This document shows, piece by piece, positions 1 through 5,601 of a stretch of DNA of 12,235 bases. The DNA comes from an uncultured bacterium. GTDB lineage: Bacteria; Bacillota; Clostridia; Lachnospirales; Lachnospiraceae. Location: the NCBI GenBank assembly GCA_947088515.1, contig CAMUHA010000090.1, positions 1 through 12,235 on the forward strand. Direction: 5' to 3'. The notes below the pieces were generated by a model. That model saw only the letters and a list, made by a program, of their open reading frames with translations. It was not told where the DNA came from and did no database searches. A program made the position numbers and the translations under genes. Positions within the stretch are counted from its first letter, which is position 1, and every line of letters starts with the position of its first letter.

Positions 1-415
1 TTTTACCCATATTTAAAATGACAACTCCGACAATTGCCAGTATTGGGGAAAATGAAGAGGGTTTTAAGAGCTGCAGAAAAACGCCTGATCCTTCCACTCC
101 GGTAAGACTCAAAAGCCAGGCTGTAGCGGTCGTTCCTACATTGGCTCCAAGAATAACTCCTGCCGCCTGGGACAGTTTCATGATGCCCGAATTGACAAAT
201 CCCACCACCATGACAGTCGTTGCCGATGAAGACTGAATCACAGCTGTTACTCCCGCTCCCAGAAGAATCGCTGTCAATTTATTAGAGGTCAGTTTCTCCA
301 AAATAATCTCCAGCTTCCCGCCGGACGCCTTTTTCAGACCGTCTCCAAGCACCTGCATACCATACAAAAACAATGCCAGACCGCCAACCATGGTTAGAAT
401 GTCAAAAATGTCCAT
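1..415 (-). CDS. Na+/phosphate cotransporter family protein (NptA/PF02690 type), N-terminal part
   Basis: This is the first 138 codons of a membrane transporter; the reading frame stays open through position 1, so the C-terminus lies outside the window. Proteins of this family carry out sodium-coupled phosphate uptake or export across the cytoplasmic membrane, and bacterial members often end in a PhoU-like domain, which cannot be seen here. The translation begins MDIFDILTMVGG. It shows hydrophobic segments at about residues 3-20, 48-60, 66-78 and 124-136, the family signature QSSSATT at residues 61-67, and a GANVGTT segment at 90-96. The ATG at 415 follows a strong GGGAGG ribosome site (422-427) with 6 bases between. 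It is separated from the araC-type gene by that gene's terminator, so it is probably its own transcription unit. The family call is firm; ion specificity is not shown by sequence. Confidence 0.88.
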   Translation of the reverse strand, partial: MDIFDILTMVGGLALFLYGMQVLGDGLKKASGGKLEIILEKLTSNKLTAILLGAGVTAVIQSSSATTVMVVGFVNSGIMKLSQAAGVILGANVGTTATAWLLSLTGVEGSGVFLQLLKPSSFSPILAIVGVVILNMGK

Positions 416-429
416 ACAATACCTCCCGC

Positions 430-453
430 ATATTACAGACACACCTGTAATAT
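430..453 (-). repeat. 9-bp inverted repeat just before the cotransporter ribosome site
   Basis: ATATTACAG (430-438) and CTGTAATAT (445-453) are perfect inverted arms separated by six bases (acacac). On the minus strand the element ends two bases before the GGGAGG ribosome site of the Na+/phosphate cotransporter gene. It could be an operator or an RNA hairpin that affects translation. There is no U-run, so it is not a terminator. Confidence 0.5.
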
Positions 454-550
454 TGCACTCATTTGTAATTTTAAAATCTTCTCTCCGGATATTTATGTAA
501 ACAAACGGCCCATAACGCCTTCCAGACTGGCCGCATGTTTATTATTTTAC

Positions 551-559
551 ACTATATCA
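551..559 (-). promoter_or_regulatory. Possible extended -10 promoter for the cotransporter gene
   Basis: Read on the minus strand, this is TGATATAGT, an extended -10 element (TGnTATAgT). The same pattern occurs in the clearer araC promoter at 1618-1626. No good -35 hexamer is found at 16-18 bases upstream. It would give a 5' leader of about 130 bases that includes the inverted repeat at 430-453. Confidence 0.3.
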
Positions 560-591
560 TCCATTTTGAATATAGGCATTTTTCAAAATTT

Positions 592-621
592 CCCTAAGAC
601 GTCCCAGGCTCCGTCTTAGGG
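592..621. repeat. 10-bp perfect inverted repeat between the cotransporter and regulator genes
   Basis: CCCTAAGACG (592-601) pairs perfectly with CGTCTTAGGG (612-621) around a ten-base loop. On the minus strand it is followed only by a weak AAATTTTG tract; on the plus strand there is no U-run. It may be a backup terminator behind the araC-type gene or an operator upstream of the cotransporter promoter. The sequence does not decide between them. Confidence 0.45.
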
Positions 622-649
622 GCATATTTCCTCAAAATGGGCTGCGCAC

Positions 650-684
650 AAAAAAACAGAAGAGCCTTTGGCTACCTCTGTTTT
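650..684 (-). terminator. Rho-independent terminator of the AraC-family gene
   Basis: Read on the minus strand, AACAGAGG (682-675) pairs with CTTCTGTT (662-655), with one G-U pair. An inner GCC/GGC stem closes an AAA loop, and seven U residues (656-650) follow. The hairpin starts inside the last codons of the regulator gene and contains its TAG stop (672-674). It is a compact terminator with almost no 3' UTR. Confidence 0.85.
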
Positions 685-1544
685 AACTGACGATATTCAC
701 TTCTGTGCTGAATCGGCGTTTTCCCTGTGGCCTTCTTAAAGGCCTGCGAAAAATAGGATTGGGAGGAAAACCCCAGCATAGCAGAAATCTGTGCAATGGA
801 ATGGGTTGTGGACTCCAGCAGGTTTTTCCCCTCCTGAATCCTTTTCTGCAAAAGATAATTAATTGGAGAAAGTCCCGTACACTTGGTAAACGCGTGAGCC
901 ATATAATACTTATTCATATGGGTAATATCCGCCAGAGTATCCAGTGTAATATTTTCCGAATAATTGGAATCCAGGTAATTTTTAATTTGTGTACACTCTC
1001 TGTTTAAAACTGTCCTGTCACTTTGGACAACAGCAAGATTGTCATTTCGCAGCAGGCAAACCAAGAGCACCTCAAGAAGGTTCTGGCATACCGTTTCGTA
1101 ATTATCTTTTTTCTGGTATGCTTCTTCCAGCATCATATTCAGATAAGCATAAACGTTGGAATTATGTACATTATATTTGTATATGGCGCCGGAAGCTGTA
1201 CGAAGACAAACGCCGTCTTGAATGGACACAATATTTTCAAAGGAGAAAGTTAGTCCTTCTATTCCAAGCACAATATACTCTAAAGGAGATATATCCCGCG
1301 ACTTTTCCGTATGCTCCACGTGAGGATTAATAATGACCAAATCATTCCTTCCAACCGGAAATTCCCTGCCTTCCGCAATAAAAGAACCGCTTCCGTTTAC
1401 CACATAGAATAATTCACTAAATGGATGTGAATGAAGGATACTCTGCCAGTCTCCTTCATATTTTGATGTTGAGATGTATAAAAGTTTTGATGCGGCAAAG
1501 GATGACGGTTTAATATCTTCAATTCTGTGTCTTGTATTTCCCAT
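672..1544 (-). CDS. AraC-family transcriptional regulator with N-terminal cupin sensor domain
   Basis: A 290-residue protein of normal size for the family. Residues of about 20-100 form a cupin-like AraC-binding domain, with HSHPFSELFYVV at 38-49 and a later NPHVEH segment, which usually senses a sugar. Residues of about 188-290 form the DNA-binding domain with two helix-turn-helix units, at about 202-222 (LDTLADITHMNKYYM region) and 249-271 (SIAQISAMLGFSSQSYF region). The ATG at 1544 is preceded by GGAGG with about four bases between. It is transcribed divergently from the sugar operon, the usual arrangement for an activator of a neighbouring catabolic operon. The likely target is therefore the operon at 1991-8903, with possible self-regulation, since TACAAATA-type sites overlap its own promoter. 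The inducer is unknown; galacto-N-biose, lacto-N-biose or a derivative is an inference from context. Confidence 0.93.
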   Translation of the reverse strand: MGNTRHRIEDIKPSSFAASKLLYISTSKYEGDWQSILHSHPFSELFYVVNGSGSFIAEGREFPVGRNDLVIINPHVEHTEKSRDISPLEYIVLGIEGLTFSFENIVSIQDGVCLRTASGAIYKYNVHNSNVYAYLNMMLEEAYQKKDNYETVCQNLLEVLLVCLLRNDNLAVVQSDRTVLNRECTQIKNYLDSNYSENITLDTLADITHMNKYYMAHAFTKCTGLSPINYLLQKRIQEGKNLLESTTHSIAQISAMLGFSSQSYFSQAFKKATGKTPIQHRSEYRQLKQR

Positions 1545-1617
1545 TTTTCCTCCATGTTTTTGTAACCTCTAAACCTCAATACTCCAAAACCTCCACAATA
1601 TAAATAATGGCAGTTTT

Positions 1618-1646
1618 ACTATAACAGGATTTATAAATATTGTCTA
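1618..1646 (-). promoter_or_regulatory. Sigma-A-type promoter of the AraC-family gene
   Basis: On the minus strand the -35 box is TAGACA (1646-1641), the spacer is 17 bases and the -10 box is TATAGT (1623-1618), preceded by an extended -10 TGT. Transcription would begin near 1611, giving a UTR of about 66 bases. A TACAAATA/AAATATTGTC repeat block covers the -35 box, which would fit autoregulation. Confidence 0.65.
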
Positions 1647-1791
1647 CAAATATACTAAAATTTTTTCAACCCGCACAAAATACTTTTATAAGAAAATAAT
1701 GTAAACTTTTGTTTCCGAAATTAATATGCAAAAATATTGTCCAATAAACAGGTGTATTGCAGGTTGTTATTTGTATTTTTTTACAAATATA
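1635..1791. promoter_or_regulatory. Candidate operator half-sites (TACAAATA and AAATATTGTC repeats)
   Basis: AAATATTGTC occurs at 1635-1644 and again at 1732-1741. TACAAATATA occurs at 1645-1654, directly abutting the first copy, and again at 1782-1791. The reverse form TATTTGTA occurs at 1768-1775. Exact 10-base repeats in a divergent regulator/operon gap are plausible binding sites for the AraC-family protein. The AT-richness lowers their specificity, so this is an inference. Confidence 0.35.
1663..1692 (+). promoter_or_regulatory. Weak candidate promoter of the sugar operon
   Basis: TTTTCA (1663-1668), an 18-base spacer and TATAAG (1687-1692) resemble a sigma-A promoter with a poor -35 box, as expected for an activator-dependent promoter. 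It would start RNA near 1699 and place both leader hairpins in a 5' UTR of about 290 bases. A TATATATAAA tract at 1848-1857 is an alternative -10 but lacks a matching -35. Confidence 0.3.
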
Positions 1792-1814
1792 GAGCCTGCT
1801 TTTTTTGTAAGCAG
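1759..1814 (+). terminator. Candidate leader terminator with competing hairpin (attenuator)
   Basis: GCAGG (1759-1763) pairs with CCTGC (1795-1799). Inside it, TATTTGTA (1768-1775) pairs with TACAAATA (1782-1789). Seven U residues (1800-1806) follow, so the element has the form of a Rho-independent terminator. A second hairpin, CTGCTT (1796-1801) with AAGCAG (1809-1814), uses the same CTGC bases and part of the U-tract, so the two folds exclude each other. No plus-strand gene lies upstream, so the element is best read as control of operon read-through. The outer stem is short and the inner one AT-only, which limits confidence. Confidence 0.45.
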
Positions 1815-1906
1815 AAGTATTTTAACTAAAACATTCACAAAAAGCAATATATATAAAACTTCAGGCAACAATGAGATTGATACCTTTACAGATTTCTCCT
1901 ATACTT

Positions 1907-1972
1907 AATAATGTCATGAAAGATGAAAACATTTGCAGCAATAACTGCTGCGGCATCTTTCAGCACATTATT
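1907..1972 (+). promoter_or_regulatory. Large three-helix hairpin in the 5' UTR, directly before the ribosome site
   Basis: Three perfect nested helices are visible. AATAATGT (1907-1914) pairs with ACATTATT (1965-1972). TGAAAGATG (1917-1925) pairs with CATCTTTCA (1954-1962). GCAGCA (1935-1940) pairs with TGCTGC (1946-1951), closing a five-base loop. The internal loops are 2x2 and 9x2 bases. The hairpin ends two bases before the AAGGAGG ribosome site and has no U-tail, so it is not a terminator. A role in mRNA stability or translation control is inferred. It matches no riboswitch class I recognise. Confidence 0.7.
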
Positions 1973-1990
1973 TCAAGGAGGATATTTATT

Positions 1991-3436
1991 ATGAAATTAA
2001 AAAAAGTTATTTCAGCCTTGCTTATAAGCGCCATGACGGTTTCTCTTTTAGCAGGCTGCGGCGGCAAAACAGACACACCTGCCGCTGACAATTCCGGCGA
2101 TTCTTCAAAGACCGAGGAAAGCAATGAGCCTGAAGCCGAAACTGAAACTGAAGCCGAGACAGATGCTGAAGCTGACAGCGAGACAGAAACCGAAGCTGCT
2201 CCTGTTGAAGAACAGACTTTAAAGGTTGCTGCTTTCGAAGGCGGATATGGCGCTGATATGTGGTCAGAAGTAGTTGCTGCTTTTGAAGCATCCCACCCCG
2301 GCGTTACTGTAGAGCTTACCATTGACAAGAAAATTGAAGACATAATCAGTCCCAGCATGAAAGCAGGGGATTATCCTGATGTTGTTCATCTTGCAACCGG
2401 ACGTGAGGCAGCCCTCACCGAAACTCTTACCAAAGAGAAGGCTCTTCTTCCTTTGACAGACGTACTTGACATGACAGTTCCCGGTGAAGATGTTAAGGTA
2501 AAGGATAAAATCGTTCCCGGTTTCCTTGATACGCTGGCAACTAATCCTTACGGTGATGGCGTAACTTACTATGCGCCTATGTTCTACAGCCCCTGCGGAC
2601 TGTTCTACAATGCAGGCCTGCTTAAAGAAAAAGGCTGGGACGTTCCTACTACCTGGGATGAAATGTGGGCATTAGGCGATAAGGCTAAAGAGGAAGGCAT
2701 TGCGCTGTTTACCTACCCTACAACTGGTTATTTTGACGCATTTACATACGCAGTATTATCTTCTGCAGGCGGTTCTGATTTCTTTAACAGCTGCATGACC
2801 TATGAAGACGGAATCTGGGAAAGCGAAAACGCTACTAAAGTATTTGAACTGATTGGAAAACTGGCAGAGTACACAGAAGGCACTACTGTTGCTAATGCAA
2901 ACAACGAAAACTTCACTAAGAATCAGCAGTTAATCCTTGACAATAAAGCAATCTTCTGTCCTAACGGCACATGGCTTCCCGGAGAAATGGCAGATGCGCC
3001 CAGAGCGGATGGATTTGAATGGGGCTTTATGGCTATTCCCGCAGTTAATGATGGCGGTACAGGATGTTCCTTCTGCTGGTTTGAGCAGATTTGGATTCCT
3101 GCTGCAGCACAGAATCAGGATATGGCAAAAGAATTTATTGCTTATATGTACTCCGATGAAGCAGCACAGATTTTTGCAAAATCTACAGCTATCCAGCCTA
3201 TCACAGGTGTAAGCGATTACCTGGAAGGCGACAACAAAATGTTCTACAGCATCTATGACAATGGTGCAAGCGCAGTTATGGGCGGATTCGCAGCTACAGC
3301 TCCTGTTGAAGGCGTTTCCATGGCAGATACTTTATTCGGAACCGTTAACAGTATCGTAAGTGGCGATAAGAAAGTTACTGACTGGCAGGCATCCGTTGAG
3401 GAAGTAAGCGATAAGTTAAGAGCGGCAATGGAATAA
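1991..3436 (+). CDS. Sugar ABC transporter substrate-binding lipoprotein (family 1)
   Basis: A 481-residue extracellular binding protein that would capture the disaccharide and deliver it to the two downstream permeases. Residues 1-22 form a lipoprotein signal peptide (MKLKKVISALLISAM start) with lipobox LAGC, so Cys23 is predicted to be lipid-anchored. Residues 24-75 form a disordered acidic linker rich in Glu/Thr/Ala repeats (2132-2194 in DNA). The remainder is a family 1 solute-binding fold, with a typical YYAPMFYSPCGLFYNAGLL segment. The ATG at 1991 is chosen because AAGGAGG (1975-1981) lies nine bases upstream; earlier in-frame ATGs at 1871 and 1916 lack a ribosome site and would bury the signal peptide. 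Substrate is inferred from the neighbouring GH112 and kinase genes: galacto-N-biose and/or lacto-N-biose. By sequence alone it could also be classed with binding proteins for other N-acetylated sugars. Confidence 0.92.
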   Translation: MKLKKVISALLISAMTVSLLAGCGGKTDTPAADNSGDSSKTEESNEPEAETETEAETDAEADSETETEAAPVEEQTLKVAAFEGGYGADMWSEVVAAFEASHPGVTVELTIDKKIEDIISPSMKAGDYPDVVHLATGREAALTETLTKEKALLPLTDVLDMTVPGEDVKVKDKIVPGFLDTLATNPYGDGVTYYAPMFYSPCGLFYNAGLLKEKGWDVPTTWDEMWALGDKAKEEGIALFTYPTTGYFDAFTYAVLSSAGGSDFFNSCMTYEDGIWESENATKVFELIGKLAEYTEGTTVANANNENFTKNQQLILDNKAIFCPNGTWLPGEMADAPRADGFEWGFMAIPAVNDGGTGCSFCWFEQIWIPAAAQNQDMAKEFIAYMYSDEAAQIFAKSTAIQPITGVSDYLEGDNKMFYSIYDNGASAVMGGFAATAPVEGVSMADTLFGTVNSIVSGDKKVTDWQASVEEVSDKLRAAME

Positions 3437-3441
3437 TTATT

Positions 3442-3483
3442 AAGGGCGCTCCAGAGGTTTCCGCCTTTGGAGTGTCTTTTTTT
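3442..3483 (+). terminator. Intra-operon terminator after the binding-protein gene
   Basis: A 13-bp stem, left arm 3445-3457 and right arm 3464-3476 with three G-U pairs, closes a six-base loop and is followed by seven U residues (3477-3483). It lies between the binding-protein stop and the first permease. It most likely works as a partial terminator, so that binding protein is made in excess over permeases, as is common in ABC sugar operons. Confidence 0.82.
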
Positions 3484-3505
3484 AACAGAAAACGGAGGTA
3501 TTGAT

Positions 3506-4399
3506 TTGAAAAAGGGCAAAGCAAGAAACGTTTTTATTGGAATATGCGTAGCGCCTGCAGTTATACTGTTTATCATTTTTATGCTTATTCCCACTTTTAA
3601 TGTATTTAAGATGTCCCTATATAAATGGGGCGGATATTCCAACACCAAAGAGTTTGTTGGATTAAACAACTTTAAAATTCTGGTAGAAGATATGAACTTT
3701 TTCCGTTCCTTCCAGAATACGGTACTGCTTATCGTATGTGTCACCACAGTGACAATGGCTCTTTCCCTGCTTTTTGCAGCTATTTTGTCCAGGGAAAAAA
3801 TAAAGGGGCAGAATTTCTTCAGAATCATATTTTACATACCTAATATTTTGTCTGTAGTGGTTATTTCGGCAATCTTTTCCGCCATTTACGACCCTACCAA
3901 CGGATTATTAAACAGCATCATAGGAATATTCAGAAAAAACAATGAAACACCTATTCTCTGGCTTGGGGACCAGAAACTGGTAATATACAGTCTGGTAATT
4001 GCCTTAATCTGGCAGGCCATTGGCTACTATATGGTTATGTATATGGCAAGTATGGCAAGCGTACCGGAAAGTCTTTACGAGTCAGCAAACCTGGAAGGCG
4101 CCGGAAGATTCCAGCAGTTTTTCTCCATCACGCTTCCACTTATCTGGACAAATGTAAGAACTACCCTGACATTTTTTGTCATCAGCTCCATCAACTTAAG
4201 CTTCCTGTTGGTAAAAGCCCTTACCAACGGCGGTCCTGACGGCGCTACAGAAGTTTTCCTAAGTTATATGTACAAACAGGCCTACACCAATTCCTCTTAT
4301 GGTTATGGTATGGCAATTGGCGTTGTAGTATTCTTATTCTCCTTTGGTCTGTCGGCTATTGTTAACTTTGCTACCAAACGAGAGCCTTTGGAATTTTAA
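3506..4399 (+). CDS. Sugar ABC transporter permease (MalF-type, CUT1)
   Basis: A 297-residue inner-membrane subunit forming half of the import channel. Hydrophobic segments lie at about residues 9-29, 72-93, 107-128, 158-180, 219-237 and 267-287, the six expected. The EAA loop that docks with the ATPase is at 188-211, seen as ESANLEGAG followed by SITLPLI. The start is taken as TTG at 3506, seven bases after GGAGG (3494-3498). A further upstream TTG at 3467 would start inside the terminator hairpin and is rejected. The second permease follows after 12 bases. No ATPase gene is present in the operon, so a shared MsmK-like ATPase encoded elsewhere is inferred, as is usual for CUT1 systems. Confidence 0.92.
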   Translation: MKKGKARNVFIGICVAPAVILFIIFMLIPTFNVFKMSLYKWGGYSNTKEFVGLNNFKILVEDMNFFRSFQNTVLLIVCVTTVTMALSLLFAAILSREKIKGQNFFRIIFYIPNILSVVVISAIFSAIYDPTNGLLNSIIGIFRKNNETPILWLGDQKLVIYSLVIALIWQAIGYYMVMYMASMASVPESLYESANLEGAGRFQQFFSITLPLIWTNVRTTLTFFVISSINLSFLLVKALTNGGPDGATEVFLSYMYKQAYTNSSYGYGMAIGVVVFLFSFGLSAIVNFATKREPLEF

Positions 4400-4411
4400 G
4401 GAGGAGCAGAT

Positions 4412-5293
4412 ATGAAAAAGAAAAAAGAAATGAGTTTTGACACTCTGTATAAATTGTTTATCTATGTCGCCCTGCTTACCCTGGCCATCAGTATCGTTGT
4501 TCCCGTTGCCTGGGTGTTCATAGCTTCCATCAAGGAGAACTCGGAGTTTTATGGCAATCCCTGGGCAATGCCTAAAGGATTTTATTTCCAGAACTTTATT
4601 GATGCCTTTGAAAAAGCCCGTATGGGAGATTATTTCTTTAATTCCGTAATTGTGACAGCGCTAGCCCTTATCATCCTGCTGGTTGTTGCTCTTCCCGCAG
4701 CCTATGTGCTTGCCAGATACCGTTTTAAAGGCAGCAAGCTGATTAACACCATGTTTATGGGCGGTCTGTTTATTAATGTAAACTACATTGTGGTGCCTAT
4801 CTTCTTAATGTTTGTTGACGCTGATAAGTTTTTAAGAGGGTTAGGCGGGGACGGCTTTTTCCTTAACAATTTATTTGTTGTGGCTCTGGTATACGCTTCC
4901 ACTGCCCTGCCATTTACCATCTATCTTTTATCCGGCTTCTTTGTCACCATTCCAAAAGATTACGAAGAAGCAGCATACGTAGATGGCAGCGGCTACTTCC
5001 GTACCATGATAAAAATCATGATGCCAATGGCCACGCCCAGTATTATTACAGTTATCCTTTTCAACTTCCTGTCCTTCTGGAATGAATATATCATTTCCAT
5101 GACACTGCTTACAAAAGATGAAAAAACCCTTCCAGTAGGACTGATGCAGCTGATGCAGGCACAGAAAGCAGCAGCTAACTATGGGCAGCTTTACGCAGGA
5201 CTTGTAATCGTAATGCTTCCCACCCTGATTTTGTACATTCTGGTGCAGAAAAAGCTAACCCAGGGCATGAGTCTCGGCGGCCTGAAAGGTTAA
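4412..5293 (+). CDS. Sugar ABC transporter permease (MalG-type, CUT1)
   Basis: A 293-residue partner of the preceding permease. It has a lysine-rich N-terminus (MKKKKEMS) and hydrophobic segments at about residues 15-39, 77-101, 112-134, 153-178, 208-229 and 259-278. The EAA loop is at 185-206, with EEAAYVDGSG, and the C-terminus is the usual GMSLGGLKG type of this family. AAGGAGG lies seven bases before the ATG. The two permeases and the binding protein together make a complete carbohydrate uptake-1 importer apart from the ATPase. After this gene the operon has its longest gap, 114 bases, filled by the repeat element at 5305-5374. Confidence 0.93.
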   Translation: MKKKKEMSFDTLYKLFIYVALLTLAISIVVPVAWVFIASIKENSEFYGNPWAMPKGFYFQNFIDAFEKARMGDYFFNSVIVTALALIILLVVALPAAYVLARYRFKGSKLINTMFMGGLFINVNYIVVPIFLMFVDADKFLRGLGGDGFFLNNLFVVALVYASTALPFTIYLLSGFFVTIPKDYEEAAYVDGSGYFRTMIKIMMPMATPSIITVILFNFLSFWNEYIISMTLLTKDEKTLPVGLMQLMQAQKAAANYGQLYAGLVIVMLPTLILYILVQKKLTQGMSLGGLKG

Positions 5294-5304
5294 GTCTGCA
5301 ATAT

Positions 5305-5374
5305 GGTAATTACGCCACTGGAAGTAAAGTAATTACCCAGGCAATGTCTTAAGGGCATTTTGCAGGGTAATTAC
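5305..5374 (+). repeat. GTAATTAC triple-palindrome intercistronic element with alternative hairpins
   Basis: The 8-base palindrome GTAATTAC occurs three times, at 5306-5313, 5329-5336 and 5367-5374. GGTAATTAC (5305-5313) can pair with GTAATTACC (5329-5337). Alternatively GTAATTACCC (5329-5338) can pair with GGGTAATTAC (5365-5374) around an inner GCAATG/CATTTTGC stem. The two folds share the middle copy and exclude each other. The first and third copies also begin imperfect direct repeats of about 24 bases. No U-tail follows. The element separates transporter genes from the catabolic genes and may be an mRNA processing or stability site, or a protein-binding site. Confidence 0.6.
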
Positions 5375-5407
5375 AGCAATTGGAATAAGAAATAAGAGGA
5401 TAAATAT

Positions 5408-5572
5408 ATGAAATGGATGATTAACTTATTATATCTGCTCGTATTTATTGTGAGTATGGCGCTTATTATAACCGGCCAGCGCAACATCGGTCCCATCGGA
5501 CTGCTTATTATGATTATCGGTCTTGCCGGAATACTTTCTCTTCTTTACCTGTACAACAAAAAATTTCAATAA
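5408..5572 (+). CDS. Small two-helix membrane protein of unknown function
   Basis: A 54-residue protein (MKWMINLLYLLVF start, YNKKFQ end). Two hydrophobic segments, about residues 4-21 and 29-49, are joined by a short polar turn, GQRNIG. The positive residues at both ends and the hairpin shape suggest a cytoplasmic N- and C-terminus. The ATG is preceded by AGAGGA with seven bases between, and the GH112 gene starts 29 bases downstream, so it is co-transcribed. I recall small membrane proteins of about this size beside sugar operons in Lachnospiraceae (possibly the family listed as DUF6903), but this name is from memory and uncertain. It may assist the ABC permeases as a small accessory subunit; no function is shown by sequence. 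Confidence 0.78.
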   Translation: MKWMINLLYLLVFIVSMALIITGQRNIGPIGLLIMIIGLAGILSLLYLYNKKFQ

Positions 5573-5601
5573 CTGATTAATCAGAACAGCGGAGGTATGA
5601 A

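Larger units (their letters stand above)
1545..1990. other. Divergent control region between regulator and sugar operon (no gene)
   Basis: A 446-bp, very AT-rich stretch with no convincing gene. From left to right it holds the regulator's 5' UTR and promoter (1618-1646), a weak candidate plus-strand promoter (1663-1692), repeated TACAAATA and AAATATTGTC motifs (1635-1791), a U-tailed hairpin with a competing downstream hairpin (1759-1814), and a large three-helix hairpin (1907-1972). The operon's ribosome site, AAGGAGG at 1975-1981, closes the region. Open frames at 1726-1908 and upstream of 1991 lack ribosome sites and are not called. Confidence 0.7.

Noticed and set aside
18..236. A 72-codon plus-strand open frame at the left edge
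   Set aside because: It is the antisense shadow of the Na+/phosphate cotransporter gene, whose QSSSATT signature fixes the real frame.
1705..1725. A possible catabolite-responsive (CcpA cre) site near the operon promoter
   Set aside because: The best match, TGTAAACTTTTGTT, fails at the central CG and in the right half, so it is not supported.
1726..1908. A 60-codon open frame in the operon leader, a possible leader peptide across the attenuator
   Set aside because: No ribosome site precedes its ATG, the composition is that of AT-rich noncoding DNA, and it runs through the hairpin sequences without any run of one regulatory amino acid.
1871..1990. Upstream in-frame starts for the binding lipoprotein (ATG at 1871 or 1916)
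   Set aside because: Neither has a ribosome site, and both would place about 25-40 residues before a normal lipoprotein signal peptide. AAGGAGG at 1975-1981 clearly serves the ATG at 1991.
3467..3505. Upstream TTG start for the first permease
   Set aside because: It lies within the right arm of the terminator hairpin and has no ribosome site. GGAGG at 3494-3498 serves the TTG at 3506.
3253..3828. A 191-codon minus-strand open frame across the binding-protein/permease junction
   Set aside because: It is antisense to two well-supported genes and to the terminator between them, and resembles no known protein.
5341..5364. A terminator after the second permease
   Set aside because: The hairpin here has no U-run after it, and the next genes follow in the same direction with their own ribosome sites, so it is treated as part of the intercistronic element.
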